A DNA stretch of 64,000 nt from Pseudomonas sp. MM211 (GCF_020386635.1 NZ_CP081942.1:2542001-2606000), one strand, 5' to 3'. Positions 27,246-36,626 are shown, counted from the first letter of the stretch. The notes: generated by a model from the sequence alone, not told the origin. Numbers and translations are program-made.

Positions 27246-28289
27246 ATGGACGAGAACAAGAAGCGCGCTTTGTCGGCTGCACTGGGCCAGATCGAGAAGC
27301 AGTTCGGCAAAGGCGCGGTAATGCGCATGGGCGATCATGATCGTCAGGCGATTCCAGCCATTTCCACCGGCTCTCTGGGCCTGGACATCGCGCTGGGTAT
27401 CGGTGGTCTGCCGAAAGGCCGCATCGTCGAAATCTACGGCCCGGAATCCTCAGGCAAGACCACGCTGACCCTGTCGGTCATCGCCGAAGCGCAGCGTATG
27501 GGCGCCACCTGTGCCTTCGTCGATGCCGAGCACGCATTGGATCCGGATTACGCTGGCAAACTGGGCGTCAATGTTGACGACCTGTTGGTCTCGCAGCCTG
27601 ACACCGGCGAGCAGGCTCTGGAAATCACCGACATGCTGGTGCGTTCCAACGCCGTCGACGTGATCATCGTCGACTCCGTGGCGGCCCTGGTGCCGAAGGC
27701 TGAAATCGAAGGTGAAATGGGCGACATGCACGTCGGCCTGCAGGCGCGTCTGATGTCTCAGGCGCTGCGCAAGATCACCGGTAACATCAAGAACGCCAAC
27801 TGCCTGGTGATCTTCATCAACCAGATCCGCATGAAGATCGGCGTGATGTTCGGTAGCCCGGAAACCACCACCGGTGGTAACGCCCTGAAGTTCTACGCTT
27901 CGGTTCGTCTGGATATCCGTCGTACCGGCGCAGTGAAGGACGGCGACGAGGTGGTCGGCAGCGAAACCCGCGTCAAAGTGGTCAAGAACAAGGTGGCACC
28001 GCCATTCCGTCAAGCCGAGTTCCAGATTCTCTACGGCAAGGGTATCTACCGTAATGGCGAGGTCATCGACCTGGGTGTGCAGCACGGCTTCGTCGAGAAA
28101 GCCGGTGCCTGGTACAGCTACCAAGGCAACAAGATCGGTCAGGGCAAGGCCAACGCCGCCAAGTACCTGGAAGACAACCCGGAGATTGGCCGTGCCATCG
28201 AAGGCCTGATCCGCGAGAAGTTGCTCGTTGTCAGTCCTACGGTAAAAGCCAATTCGGGCGCTGAAGTCGACGCCGAAGTCGACCTCTGA
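27246..28289 (+). CDS. recA: Recombinase RecA
   Basis: A 347-residue RecA, the strand-exchange ATPase and LexA coprotease. Walker A is GPESSGKTT at residues 65-73. The Walker B strand [16 protein letters not shown], the L2-region [20 protein letters not shown] and the C-terminal acidic tail ([10 protein letters not shown]) are present. GAGG lies about 8 bases before the ATG at 27246. The SOS box is directly upstream and recX follows after 9 bp. Confidence 0.99.
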   Translation: MDENKKRALSAALGQIEKQFGKGAVMRMGDHDRQAIPAISTGSLGLDIALGIGGLPKGRIVEIYGPESSGKTTLTLSVIAEAQRMGATCAFVDAEHALDPDYAGKLGVNVDDLLVSQPDTGEQALEITDMLVRSNAVDVIIVDSVAALVPKAEIEGEMGDMHVGLQARLMSQALRKITGNIKNANCLVIFINQIRMKIGVMFGSPETTTGGNALKFYASVRLDIRRTGAVKDGDEVVGSETRVKVVKNKVAPPFRQAEFQILYGKGIYRNGEVIDLGVQHGFVEKAGAWYSYQGNKIGQGKANAAKYLEDNPEIGRAIEGLIREKLLVVSPTVKANSGAEVDAEVDL

Positions 28290-28298
28290 TTCCAGCTT

Positions 28299-28766
28299 GT
28301 GGCCGTGATACTGGATAACGTTCAAGCGGTGCGCCGTACCGCCATGGATTTACTGGCGCGCCGCGAACATGGCCGGGTCGAGCTGTCGCGCAAACTGCGA
28401 CAGCGAGGCGCCAGCGATGAGCATATCGAGATCGCCCTCGATCGCTTGAGCGAAGACGGGCTGCTCTGCGAAGCGCGTTACCTGGAAAGCTTCATCAGTT
28501 ATCGAGCGCGCTCGGGCTTTGGCCCGCAGCGTATTCGTGACGACCTCTCCCAGCGTGGCCTTGCCCGTGCCGATATCGAACAGGCGCTGCGCGACAGTGG
28601 TATCGATTGGCGGGATGGCCTGCAGCAAACCTGGCAACGCAAGTTTGCCGGGCAGTTACCAGCAGATGCCCGTGAGCGGGCTAAACAGATGCGCTTTCTG
28701 GTTTACCGCGGCTACCCAATGGATCTGGTAGGGCAGCTGATGCGCGGTTCCCTCGAAGACGACTGA
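28299..28766 (+). CDS. recX: RecA modulator RecX
   Basis: A 155-residue RecX, which binds RecA filaments and limits their activity. The three-helix tandem repeats are visible: [20 protein letters not shown] near the start, [20 protein letters not shown] in the middle and [17 protein letters not shown] at the end. The start is taken as the GTG at 28299; a second GTG two codons on is equally possible. It is co-transcribed with recA. Confidence 0.95.
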   Translation: MAVILDNVQAVRRTAMDLLARREHGRVELSRKLRQRGASDEHIEIALDRLSEDGLLCEARYLESFISYRARSGFGPQRIRDDLSQRGLARADIEQALRDSGIDWRDGLQQTWQRKFAGQLPADARERAKQMRFLVYRGYPMDLVGQLMRGSLEDD

Positions 28767-28840
28767 CAACGCTCTCCATTGGCAGGCAGCGGTGCTCGGG
28801 TTTCGCGTGGAAACCATCCAATTACTCTTTTGAATACTCT

Positions 28841-28917
28841 AATTGGTGGGCTGAAGCCCACCTGTGCGCACCCGCTGCTGGGTGGGCCGGGCGGCGATCC
28901 GCTTCAGCCCACCAATT
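28841..28917. repeat. REP-like inverted repeat with nested palindrome
   Basis: AATTGGTGGGCTGAAGC (28841-28857) recurs in perfect inverse at 28901-28917. The left arm starts a tight palindrome, GGTGGGCT-GA-AGCCCACC (28845-28862). The 43 bp between the arms are G+C-rich (GGGTGGGCCGGGCGGCGATC). The whole 77-bp unit sits alone in the 237-bp gap after recX and has the look of a Pseudomonas REP doublet or a very small non-autonomous element. No direct target duplication is evident. Confidence 0.7.
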
Positions 28918-29003
28918 CATGCTCGCTACCGCCACTCTCTGGCGATTGCAGCGGAAAATTCGTTGAAAAGATGACGAACAGAAGGCTCTAAGCCTCCTTG
29001 CGC

Positions 29004-30077
29004 TCAGGCCAGCCAATTCCGGGGCAGGTTGATCACATCGAGCAATTCACGCAGCCGCCCGGCGCTACGACCGCTGAACGCGAAGGTCAGTCTTGGCATA
29101 TCGCGCAGTTTCGGCCCATCCATTTCCACGTTGCCACTGAGCTGCTGCTGGATATCGCCGTTTTTGCATAGATCGCTGAAGTGCATGTTGAGGTGTTCGA
29201 GGGCTTGATCGGTCAGCGGGTGCTGCATGCGGATCACGAAATGATGTTTCAGCCAGCGACTGGAGTGGAAGTTGGCATAGAAACGGTCGATTGCCTCGGC
29301 TGCCTCATCGACGTCGTGAACCAGGTGCATCAGGTTCATGTCGCTAGCGAGGATGTAGCCGTTGCTGTCGAGGTTCTGCTGGATGTAGTCGAGCAATCCC
29401 CGCCAGAACGTGCCACCGGGCTCGTCCAGCAGGATCACCGGTACCAGCGGGCTTTTGCCTGTCTGGATCAGGGTGATGACTTCCAGTGCCTCGTCGAGGG
29501 TGCCGAAGCCGCCTGGGCAGAGCACCAGAGCGTCGGCTTCCTTGACGAAGAACAGTTTGCGCAGAAAGAAGAAGTGAAACGACAGCAAGTTGTCGCTGCC
29601 TTGCATGGTCGCGTTTGCCGATTGTTCGAAGGGCAGGGTGATATTGAAGCCCAGGCTGTTGTCACGGCCGGCACCCTCGTGCGCCGCGGCCATGATGCCG
29701 CCGCCTGCGCCGGTGATGATCATCAGGTCGTGGCGGGCCAGGGTCGCGCCCAGGTCTCTCGCCAGCGCGTAAACCGGGTGGCCGGGCTGGGTGCGGGCAG
29801 AGCCGAACACGGTGACCTTGCGGCGATGCCGGAAGCGCTCCAGCACACTAAAGGCACGCTCCATCTCGCGCAGGGTCTGCGACATGATCTTGGCGTCCCA
29901 GCGGTTGCGGTCGGCTTGGGCCATGCGTGCCACAGTGGCGAGCATCTCCCGGTACAGCGCGAGGTTGGGGCTATCCGCTGGCGTTATCTGGGCGGCCAGC
30001 TCATCGAGGCTGTCCGCCAACGCGGTGCCGGTGGTTTGCAGGTGACGGGAAAGATGGGCGTTCGCGTGATCATCCAT
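29004..30077 (-). CDS. LOG-family nucleotide phosphoribohydrolase-like protein
   Basis: A 357-residue member of the LOG/lysine-decarboxylase-like family (TIGR00730 type), which in studied members cleaves the ribose-base bond of nucleoside monophosphates. The core has KVTVFGSARTQPGHPVYALA, ITGAGGGIMAAAHEGAG and the signature PGGFGTLDEALEVITLIQTG. It has about 90 extra N-terminal residues (helical, MERAFSVLERF) and a C-terminal extension after the Rossmann core, as in the longer pseudomonad paralogs. Substrate choice (AMP versus other nucleotides) cannot be told. Confidence 0.88.
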   Translation of the reverse strand: MDDHANAHLSRHLQTTGTALADSLDELAAQITPADSPNLALYREMLATVARMAQADRNRWDAKIMSQTLREMERAFSVLERFRHRRKVTVFGSARTQPGHPVYALARDLGATLARHDLMIITGAGGGIMAAAHEGAGRDNSLGFNITLPFEQSANATMQGSDNLLSFHFFFLRKLFFVKEADALVLCPGGFGTLDEALEVITLIQTGKSPLVPVILLDEPGGTFWRGLLDYIQQNLDSNGYILASDMNLMHLVHDVDEAAEAIDRFYANFHSSRWLKHHFVIRMQHPLTDQALEHLNMHFSDLCKNGDIQQQLSGNVEMDGPKLRDMPRLTFAFSGRSAGRLRELLDVINLPRNWLA

Positions 30078-30154
30078 TGCGCTTCTCCTTTTGCGTCAGC
30101 ACCCCCTGGTCAACTGCGCCGGAGGGTTTCAAACCGTCTCGTTGTGCGCTTGGC

Positions 30155-30556
30155 TTACAGCCGGCAATCGGCCTTGCCGAACCGTTCAGTTGTGACGGGG
30201 CGATTGCTCTGGATCTCACTGAACTCGTAGCGCAGTACCGCACCGCTGGCCAGCAGCTTGCGGAAGCCCGGGTTGCTACACACGCTATTGGCTAACTGCG
30301 CACGCACGGTATCGGGGTTGCCACGCATCTGCGAGGCATGTCCGGGGCGAACGCTCAGGTGATTGATCAATTCGTTGCCTTCGACCGTGTAGCCCCTGTC
30401 GAGAATGTCCTCGTTGATGGCGCGCGGTGTGCCGACGCTGCTTTCGCGAGCCACTTTTTCCAGCGTTTGCGTCAGCTCATAGCCTTTTAGCGAAGCAGCA
30501 TGCGCCGTCGGAACGAGAAGGCTGACGAGTAGGGCGGAAAGGGCGAAACGCTGCAT
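30155..30556 (-). CDS. QSregVF family secreted protein (PA3611-like)
   Basis: A 133-residue exported protein with a clear signal peptide (MQRFALSALLVSLLVPTAHA). The mature domain contains YTVEGNELINHLSVRPGHA, then LANSVCSNPGFRKLLASGAV and ends GKADCRL, so one disulfide is possible between its two cysteines. This matches the family named after a quorum-sensing-regulated virulence factor in P. aeruginosa (PA3611). Its biochemical role is unknown. AGGAG precedes the ATG at 30556. Confidence 0.82.
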   Translation of the reverse strand: MQRFALSALLVSLLVPTAHAASLKGYELTQTLEKVARESSVGTPRAINEDILDRGYTVEGNELINHLSVRPGHASQMRGNPDTVRAQLANSVCSNPGFRKLLASGAVLRYEFSEIQSNRPVTTERFGKADCRL

Positions 30557-30805
30557 GACTGACTCCTGAAGACGGTAAGCGGTAATAGACCCGGCTCGTC
30601 TCTTTATGTTCGCTTTAAGAAAGCGTATCGACGGGCAAGGGATGGATGTTACCAAGCCCGGCTGTTGCTTGGAGATTAGCAGGGGCAATGGGGCATTTTT
30701 AACAACGCAATTGATAGACTACGCGCCCTTCGTTACGCGACTCCAGACGGCCATGTCCTTTTCTGTCTTCGATCCGATTTTCTCTGCCCGTCCGGGCGTA
30801 CGCTC

Positions 30806-31516
30806 ATGAGCCACGCTGTTGCCGCACTGCGCGCCGCACGCCTGGCGCGTAGCGTCAAACCGTTCCTGGCTAGAGGGTCGCGAGCCGAGCGCTGCCCGGA
30901 CTGCCGGCTGGCGCGTACTCATTGTCTGTGTGCCTGGCGCCCGCAGGTATCGGCGAATGCGGGGGTGTGTCTGTTGATGCATGACGTCGAGGCGTTGAAG
31001 CCAAGCAACACCGGTTGGCTGATCGCCGATGTGGTCGCGGATACCTCGGCCTTCGGCTGGTCGCGTACCGAGGTCGATCCGCTGCTACCCGCGTTGCTGG
31101 GTGAACCCCAGTGGCAGCCTTATCTGGTATTTCCCGGTGAATATGCCGAGGCTGAGCGTGTAGTGACATCTGTGGAGGTGGGCACGGGCAAGCGGCCGCT
31201 ATTCGTGATGCTCGACGCGACCTGGACACAGGCGCGCAAGATGTTTCGCAAGAGCCCTTACCTGGATCAATTGCCGGTGCTCAGTTTGCAACCTGAGGCG
31301 CTGTCACGGTATCGGCTGCGACGTTCCACGCGCGATGATCACCTATGCACCGCTGAAGTCGCGGCGTTGTGCCTGGAACTGGCTGGCGATGAGCAAGCCG
31401 CCGCTGCGTTGAATGCTTACTTCGACGTGTTCAGTGAGCATTACCTGGCTTCCAATGCGCCGCGCGCTGTGAACCTGGAAAGTGAGCTGCACCAGCGCCT
31501 CAAGGCCTATCTATAA
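30806..31516 (+). CDS. tapT: tRNA-uridine aminocarboxypropyltransferase (DTW domain)
   Basis: A 236-residue DTW-domain protein, the family that installs acp3U in the tRNA variable loop using S-adenosylmethionine. An N-terminal zinc-type cysteine set is visible (CPDCRLARTHCLCAW). The DTW motif appears as LDATWTQARKMFRKSP and the C-terminal STRDDHLCTAEVAALCL follows the family pattern. It converges with and overlaps (17 bp) the DMT transporter gene. Confidence 0.88.
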   Translation: MSHAVAALRAARLARSVKPFLARGSRAERCPDCRLARTHCLCAWRPQVSANAGVCLLMHDVEALKPSNTGWLIADVVADTSAFGWSRTEVDPLLPALLGEPQWQPYLVFPGEYAEAERVVTSVEVGTGKRPLFVMLDATWTQARKMFRKSPYLDQLPVLSLQPEALSRYRLRRSTRDDHLCTAEVAALCLELAGDEQAAAALNAYFDVFSEHYLASNAPRAVNLESELHQRLKAYL

Positions 31517-32399
31517 CAACCGCGGGTTTTCGCCACAGCTGCGCGAGTAGCATGCCGCCGAACATCAGTGCGCAGCCGAAATAGCCGCGTGCTGACAAGG
31601 ATTCGCCCAGTAACAGGGCGCCGGCGATGGCTGCGAATACCGCTTCCAGGGAGAGGATGATCGCAGCGTGGGAGGCAATGGCGTGTTTTTGAGCAACCAC
31701 CTGCAAGGTAAATCCCACCGCTACGCCGAATATGCCGCCATAGAGAATCGCTGGCAGTGCCTGGGCGATGTTCGCACTCGGCAGGTTCTCGAAGACCAAG
31801 GCCAGCGCCAGGCTGATGAGTGCGCAGGTAACGAATTGCACCAAGGCCAGCAGCAGCGCATCGTGACGTGCAGCGAAGACCCCCACGAGCAGCACATGTA
31901 CACCCCAGACGAAGGCGCCAGCCAGCTGCAGCCAGTCACCGGAGGCGACCTGGAAGCCTTCACCAACGCTCAATAGGAACATGCCGACTACCGCCAGTGA
32001 GGCGCCCAGCCAGATGCCCATTCCGGTCTTGTGGCCTAGTAGCAGGCCAAGCAATGGCACCACGATCACGTACAAGCCAGTAATGAAGCCCGAGTTGGTG
32101 ACGCTGGTGAACAGCAGGCCGACCTGTTGCAGGTTGATGCCTAGCGCCAGTACAGCACCCATCAGGCAGCCGCCGAGCAGTAGCGGGCGGCTCAACGGCG
32201 AGGCAGGTTTTGTATTGCGTCGGCGTAGCAGCATGATGAGTGGCAACAGCACGATGATGGCCAAGGCAAAGCGCAGGCCGCTGTAGAGAAATGGGCCGAT
32301 GGCATCCATTCCCAAGCGCTGGGCGACGAATGACGAGCCCCAGATCATGGCGGTCAGCAACATCAGCAGGTCAGCGCGTAGCGCTTGGTTGGCCATCAT
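31500..32399 (-). CDS. DMT-superfamily (EamA) transporter
   Basis: A 299-residue inner-membrane protein with ten hydrophobic segments in two EamA halves (AMIWGSSFVAQRLGMDAIGP in the first; GALLLGESLSARGYFGCALM in the second). It is probably a metabolite exporter of the drug/metabolite family. Adjacent ATG codons at 32399 and 32396 are both possible starts, with TGGAG upstream. Longer in-frame starts are ruled out by overlap with the divergent response regulator promoter. The substrate is unknown. Confidence 0.88.
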   Translation of the reverse strand: MMANQALRADLLMLLTAMIWGSSFVAQRLGMDAIGPFLYSGLRFALAIIVLLPLIMLLRRRNTKPASPLSRPLLLGGCLMGAVLALGINLQQVGLLFTSVTNSGFITGLYVIVVPLLGLLLGHKTGMGIWLGASLAVVGMFLLSVGEGFQVASGDWLQLAGAFVWGVHVLLVGVFAARHDALLLALVQFVTCALISLALALVFENLPSANIAQALPAILYGGIFGVAVGFTLQVVAQKHAIASHAAIILSLEAVFAAIAGALLLGESLSARGYFGCALMFGGMLLAQLWRKPAVVIDRP

Positions 32400-32548
32400 C
32401 GGGCTCCAGGCAAAAATGGCGCAGACTTTGCCGTAAAGCGCCGCGCTTGACCACCCTGTTCGCGCTGGGCATTCTGGTGGGTGCCGTACGCCTCCGTCGG
32501 GCATGGAGTCCGCCGTACGTTCTGCCAATAAAAAGAACAGGATCTGCC

Positions 32549-33199
32549 ATGGTCGCTTACGAAATCCTGATAGCTGATGATCACCCACTGTTTCGCAGCG
32601 CGCTGCAGCAGGCCCTGACAATGGGGCTCGGAGCTGGCGTACGGCTGGTCGAAGTGGCCAGCATCGCCGAATTGGAAGCCCGGTTGGCCGAGAAGACCGA
32701 TTGGGATCTGGTGCTGCTCGACCTCAACATGCCCGGAGCCTACGGCTTCTCTGGGCTAGTGCTACTGCGTGGGCAATACCCGCAGATTCCCGTGGTGATG
32801 ATTTCTGCTCATGAGGAGGCCGCCGTCGTCGTGCGCTCCCGTGAATTCGGCGCCAGTGGTTTCATTCCCAAATCGAGTTCGTTGGAAATGATCCAGCAGG
32901 CCGTGCGTCAGGTACTTGAAGGTGACGTCTGGTGGCCGCCGCAGAGTGAGGAAGCCATCAGTCTATCTGCCGAGGCGAAGGCGGCCAGTGCCGGGTTGGC
33001 CAGTCTCACACCACAGCAGTTTCGTGTACTCACCATGGTCTGCGAAGGCTTGTTGAACAAGCAGATCGCTTATGAGCTGAGTGTTTCCGAAGCCACGGTG
33101 AAAGCCCACGTCACGGCGATCTTCCGCAAGCTCGGGGTGCGCACTCGCACCCAGGCGGCACTGCTGTTGCAGCAGCTGGAGTCGCTACCGGCCGCCTGA
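32549..33199 (+). CDS. erdR: NarL/LuxR-type response regulator (ErdR-like)
   Basis: A 216-residue response regulator. The receiver domain (1-125) has ILIADDHP, the phospho-acceptor aspartate in LVLLDLNMPGAYG and the lysine in GFIPKSSSLE. The C-terminal LuxR helix-turn-helix is LTPQQFRVLTMVCEGLLNKQ with YELSVSEATVKAHVTAIFRK. The order regulator-dgkA matches PA3604-PA3603, where PA3604 is ErdR, a regulator of ethanol oxidation. Orthology is inferred from this context and not proven. No sensor kinase is adjacent. Confidence 0.8.
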   Translation: MVAYEILIADDHPLFRSALQQALTMGLGAGVRLVEVASIAELEARLAEKTDWDLVLLDLNMPGAYGFSGLVLLRGQYPQIPVVMISAHEEAAVVVRSREFGASGFIPKSSSLEMIQQAVRQVLEGDVWWPPQSEEAISLSAEAKAASAGLASLTPQQFRVLTMVCEGLLNKQIAYELSVSEATVKAHVTAIFRKLGVRTRTQAALLLQQLESLPAA

Positions 33200-33285
33200 T
33201 GGTGGCTTTGAGCAACCGATTGTGCGGGATTTTTCTCGGCCTCTGGCGTACCCTGCCGGCCTTTTCCTGTCGCGGTTCGCTGTCT

Positions 33286-33651
33286 ATGTCGCCATTCAAA
33301 GGACAAACCGGGTTAAAGCGTATCCTCAACGCTGCTGGCTATTCGCTGGATGGCCTGCGCGCCGCATTCGTCGGCGAAGCGGCGTTCCGCCAACTGGTAT
33401 TACTCAACGTCGTGTTGATTCCGCTGGCGCTGTTGCTCGATGTCAGCCGTGGCGAGCGTGCCTTGATGGTTGCCGTCTGCCTGCTGGCGCTGATCGTGGA
33501 GCTACTCAATTCCGCTGTTGAGGCGGCCATCGATCGTATCTCCCTTGATCTGCACCCGTTGTCCAAGACCGCCAAGGACATGGGCAGCGCCGCCCAAATG
33601 GTCTCGCTGACGCTGATCGCCAGCGTGTGGGGCATTATCCTGCTCGGCTAA
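33286..33651 (+). CDS. dgkA: Diacylglycerol kinase DgkA
   Basis: A 121-residue small integral-membrane diacylglycerol kinase recycling diacylglycerol from membrane-derived glycan synthesis. The ATG at 33286 gives the usual length. Three membrane helices are visible (LVLLNVVLIPLALLLDV, LMVAVCLLALIVELLNS, MVSLTLIASVWGIILLG). Signature residues are GEAAFRQ near the first helix and ELLNSAVEAAIDRIS followed by KDMGSAA. Its last 4 bp overlap the convergent finR gene. Confidence 0.96.
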   Translation: MSPFKGQTGLKRILNAAGYSLDGLRAAFVGEAAFRQLVLLNVVLIPLALLLDVSRGERALMVAVCLLALIVELLNSAVEAAIDRISLDLHPLSKTAKDMGSAAQMVSLTLIASVWGIILLG

Positions 33652-34574
33652 CGTACTTCTGGCAGCACGATTTCGTCGCTGCGGCGGATACCTGCCGTCA
33701 GCGCCCGGCACATGTCGAGAAACTCGCGCATGGCAGCTGTCTGGTACTTCTGCCGATGCCAGATGAAATAGAACTGTCGACGCAGATCCAGATCCGGCGT
33801 CTCCACCGGCACCAGGCTGCCACGGCGGAATGCATCACGCAGCGCCAGGCGCGAAATACAGCTGATGCCCAGGCCTGATTCTACAGCGCGCTTGATCGCC
33901 TCGGTGTGCTCCAGCTCCAGGCGAATGTTCAGGGCGTCGGAGTGGTGACGCATGGCCTGATCGAAAGTCAGCCGCGTGCCGGAGCCTTGTTCGCGAAGAA
34001 TCCAGGCCTCGCCGCTTAATTCCCTGATGCTTGCGTGGCCACGCTGAGCAAGAGGGTGCTGAGGAGCGCAGAACACCACTAGCTCATCTTCAACCCAGCT
34101 CTGCACTTCGATATCCGGATGATTGCAGTCGCCTTCGATCAGACCCAGATCAATTTCGTAATGCGCCACCTGCTGCACGATATGCGCCGTGTTCTGTACG
34201 TGGAGTTTCACCTGGCTTTCCGGGTGCACTTTCATGAAGCCGCCGATCAGCAGGGTCGCCAGGTAGTTGCCGATGGTCAGGGTCGCGCCCACCGCCAGTG
34301 AGCCGAAACCGGACTTACCGTTGAGCAGGTCTTCGATTTCCTTGGCCTGATCCAGCAGCGCCACTGCCTGGGGAAGCAACTGGCGTCCCAAGGCGTTGAG
34401 GCTTAGGCGCTTGCCTGCGCGGTCGAACAGCTGGCAGCTGGATTGCCGCTCCAGCTCGGTAATCGAGGTGCTGGCTGCCGACTGTGAGAGGGCGAGGAGG
34501 GTGGCGGCTTTGGATACGCTCTCCTGCTGGGCGACGGCGACGAATACTTGAAGTTGACGGAGAGTAAATCGCAT
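33648..34574 (-). CDS. finR: LysR-family regulator FinR
   Basis: A 308-residue LysR regulator with the winged helix at residues 1-60 (LRQLQVFVAVAQQESVSKAA, SQSAASTSITELERQ). Its effector domain includes GATLTIGNYLATLLIGGFMK and LGLIEGDCNHPDIEV. It is divergent from fpr with 120 bp between starts, an AT-rich stretch with repeated TAT/ATA runs. In P. putida and P. aeruginosa the FinR protein at this position activates fpr under superoxide and osmotic stress; that role is inferred here from position. Confidence 0.88.
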   Translation of the reverse strand: MRFTLRQLQVFVAVAQQESVSKAATLLALSQSAASTSITELERQSSCQLFDRAGKRLSLNALGRQLLPQAVALLDQAKEIEDLLNGKSGFGSLAVGATLTIGNYLATLLIGGFMKVHPESQVKLHVQNTAHIVQQVAHYEIDLGLIEGDCNHPDIEVQSWVEDELVVFCAPQHPLAQRGHASIRELSGEAWILREQGSGTRLTFDQAMRHHSDALNIRLELEHTEAIKRAVESGLGISCISRLALRDAFRRGSLVPVETPDLDLRRQFYFIWHRQKYQTAAMREFLDMCRALTAGIRRSDEIVLPEVR

Positions 34575-34694
34575 ATCTATATAACCGATAACCTATATCT
34601 TAATAATCCATTTAACAGATATTGTGGCCGCGATTAGAATGCCGCGCAATTGCGCTTAAGAATCAGCGCGTCTGAAGTTTTTAGGAGCCCGTAA

Positions 34695-35474
34695 ATGAGC
34701 AACATGAACCACGAACGCGTTCTCAGTGTTCACCACTGGAATGACACGCTGTTCAGCTTCAAGTGTACCCGTGACCCGGGCCTGCGCTTCGAGAATGGCC
34801 AGTTCGTGATGATCGGCCTGCAGCAGGAAAGCGGCCGCCCGCTCATGCGTGCTTACTCCATCGCCAGCCCGAACTGGGAAGAGCATCTGGAATTCTTCAG
34901 CATCAAGGTTCCGGACGGTCCGCTGACCTCGCAACTGCAGCACCTCAAGGAAGGTGACGAAGTCATCATCAGCAAAAAGCCCACCGGCACGCTGGTTCTC
35001 GATGACCTCAACCCGGGCAAGCACCTGTACCTGCTCAGCACCGGCACTGGCCTAGCGCCATTCATGAGCGTGATTCAGGATCCGGAAACCTATGAGCGCT
35101 TCGAGAAGGTGATCCTGGTTCACGGTGTTCGTTACGTCAACGAAGTGGCTTACCGCGAGTTCATCACCGAGCACCTGCCGCAGAACGAATTCTTCGGCGA
35201 TGCGCTGAAGGAAAAGCTGATCTATTACCCGACCGTGACCCGTGAGCCGTTCGAGAATCAGGGTCGCCTGACTGACCTGATGCGCAGTGGCAAACTGTTC
35301 GCGGACATCGGCCTGCCGCCGATCAACCCGCAGGACGACCGCGCGATGATCTGCGGCAGCCCGAGCATGCTCGACGAGACCAGCGAAGTGCTCGACAGCT
35401 TCGGTCTGAAGATCTCCGCGCGTATGCGTGAGCCAGGTGATTATCTGATCGAGCGCGCCTTCGTCGAGAAGTGA
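34695..35474 (+). CDS. fpr: Ferredoxin-NADP+ reductase
   Basis: A 259-residue FAD enzyme moving electrons between NADPH and ferredoxin or Bfd. The FAD motif RAYSIASPNWEE (RxYS) lies near residue 51, FSIKVPDGPLTSQL follows, and the NADP site is STGTGLAPFMSVIQ near residue 115, with MICGSPSMLDE in the C-terminal part. The C-terminus ends in FVEK as in bacterial-subclass reductases. With bfr and bfd 260 bp away it supplies the electrons that release iron from bacterioferritin. A structured repeat element begins 12 bp after its stop. Confidence 0.97.
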   Translation: MSNMNHERVLSVHHWNDTLFSFKCTRDPGLRFENGQFVMIGLQQESGRPLMRAYSIASPNWEEHLEFFSIKVPDGPLTSQLQHLKEGDEVIISKKPTGTLVLDDLNPGKHLYLLSTGTGLAPFMSVIQDPETYERFEKVILVHGVRYVNEVAYREFITEHLPQNEFFGDALKEKLIYYPTVTREPFENQGRLTDLMRSGKLFADIGLPPINPQDDRAMICGSPSMLDETSEVLDSFGLKISARMREPGDYLIERAFVEK

Positions 35475-35485
35475 TCTGATGAGCA

Positions 35486-35608
35486 GCTGCGCGTCGGCCC
35501 TGCTGCGTTGAAACCGGAATAAAAATGCTCATGTACAACAGTACACTCAGCTTTTTATTCCGGTTTCGCGGGGGCGCCTAGCCCTTGCATGGCTCTAGCT
35601 CGCAAGCT
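35486..35608. repeat. Structured intergenic repeat, copy A
   Basis: Starts GCTGCGCGTCGGCCCTGCTG just after fpr and ends near CTAGCTCGCAAGCTC. It contains a 16-bp perfect stem, GAAACCGGAATAAAAA with TTTTTATTCCGGTTTC, enclosing the inner palindrome TGTAC-AACA-GTACA. A second copy is at 61564-61670 with the same flanks and loop but a different stem sequence that still pairs. Confidence 0.85.
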
Positions 35609-35624
35609 CCTCTATTCAGTATCT

Positions 35625-35661
35625 AAAAATCCGGAGCGCCTAAAGGCGTTCCGGATTTTTT
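35625..35661 (+). terminator. Intrinsic terminator downstream of fpr
   Basis: AAAAATCCGGAGCGCC, a TAAA loop, then GGCGTTCCGGATTTTT form a long stem with one mismatch, ending in six T. The A run on the other side could make it work in both directions. Confidence 0.85.
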
Positions 35662-35685
35662 ATGCCTCTGATATTTAATTCGAGC

Positions 35686-35719
35686 ACAAAAAACGGGAGC
35701 CTTGGCTCCCGTTTTTTGT
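35686..35719 (-). terminator. bfr terminator (bidirectional hairpin)
   Basis: ACAAAAAACGGGAGCC and GGCTCCCGTTTTTTGT form a perfect 16-bp stem with a two-base loop, 14 bp beyond the bacterioferritin stop codon. The T run on the minus strand fits bfr termination. Confidence 0.9.
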
Positions 35720-35732
35720 CTGCTGCTGATCG

Positions 35733-36203
35733 TTACTCTTCCATCTGCGACTGCAGGTAGTTCTGCAAGCCAACGGCCTTGATCAGGCTGAGTTGAGTTT
35801 CGAGCCAGTCGATATGCTCTTCCTCGGACTCGAGGATGTCTTCGAGCAGTTCGCGGCTGGCGTAGTCGCCAACGCTCTCGCAGTAGGCGATGGCTGCTTT
35901 CAGATCGATGTGCGCCTTGTGCTCGATCTTCAGGTCGCACTCAAGCATCTCTTGAGTGTTCTCGCCGATCAGGATCTTGCCCAGATCCTGCAGGTTCGGC
36001 AGGCCTTCCAGGAACAGGATGCGCTTGATGAGCTTGTCCGCGTGTTTCATCTCGTCGATGGACTCGTGGTACTCGTGTTTGCCCAGCTTGGTCAGGCCCC
36101 AATCTTCATACATGCGGGCGTGCAGGAAGTACTGGTTGATGGCGACCAACTCGTTGCCGAGGATCTTGTTCAAATGCTGGATAACTGTCTTGTCGCCTTT
36201 CAT
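35733..36203 (-). CDS. bfr: Bacterioferritin (BfrB-type)
   Basis: A 156-residue ferritin-like subunit of a 24-mer iron store. The ferroxidase ligands Glu18, Glu51, His54, Glu94, Glu127 and His130 fall in [35 protein letters not shown] and [12 protein letters not shown]. Met52 (DEMKHA), the haem axial ligand, is present. This matches BfrB (PA3531) rather than the haem-poor FtnA type. It lies downstream of bfd on the same strand, but 204 bp and a terminator separate them. Confidence 0.97.
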   Translation of the reverse strand: MKGDKTVIQHLNKILGNELVAINQYFLHARMYEDWGLTKLGKHEYHESIDEMKHADKLIKRILFLEGLPNLQDLGKILIGENTQEMLECDLKIEHKAHIDLKAAIAYCESVGDYASRELLEDILESEEEHIDWLETQLSLIKAVGLQNYLQSQMEE

Positions 36204-36363
36204 GGGAGAGCCCGTCCTGCCTGGAAATGAGTAACCGATGGCGAATTCTGGGCTTGCAATATAAGACTGTCAAACGTAAGTTATTGAAATATAAGTGAAA
36301 ATAAATATAAATACGAATGTTTAAGTTGTGCGTCTTGGCGCTAACTCATTGAATTTTGAGCAT

Positions 36364-36389
36364 AAAAAAACCGGATACGAGATCCGGTT
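36364..36389 (-). terminator. bfd terminator
   Basis: AACCGGAT, an ACGAG loop and ATCCGGTT form the hairpin. The A run at 36364-36370 is the T tract of the minus-strand transcript. It is 19 bp past the bfd stop, so bfd and bfr are separate units. Confidence 0.85.
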
Positions 36390-36407
36390 CTTTGAAAAAG
36401 TCTCTAT

Positions 36408-36626
36408 TTAGGCTGCAACAAAATTTCCTGGGTAGGCCATGGCTACCTGACTTTGTTGCACTTCGCCCAGCGTTTCACGAACGACCTGCTTGGCCAGGCA
36501 CGCACATTTGCCGCATTGGCTAGCAACGCCCAGCGTTTCACGGACTTCACGGTAGCTGCAGCAACCTTCGTAGATTGCTTCGCGGATCTGACCGTCGGTG
36601 ACACCTTCGCAGAGGCAGACGTACAT
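36408..36626 (-). CDS. bfd: Bacterioferritin-associated ferredoxin
   Basis: A 72-residue [2Fe-2S] protein that docks on bacterioferritin and passes electrons for iron release. The four cluster cysteines are in MYVCLC at residues 4 and 6 and in QCGKCACLA (two of the three near residues 38-43). The helix-rich pattern GVTDGQIREAIYEGCCSYRE matches the family. Expression at low iron is expected, and a Fur-like sequence lies upstream. Confidence 0.95.
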   Translation of the reverse strand: MYVCLCEGVTDGQIREAIYEGCCSYREVRETLGVASQCGKCACLAKQVVRETLGEVQQSQVAMAYPGNFVAA

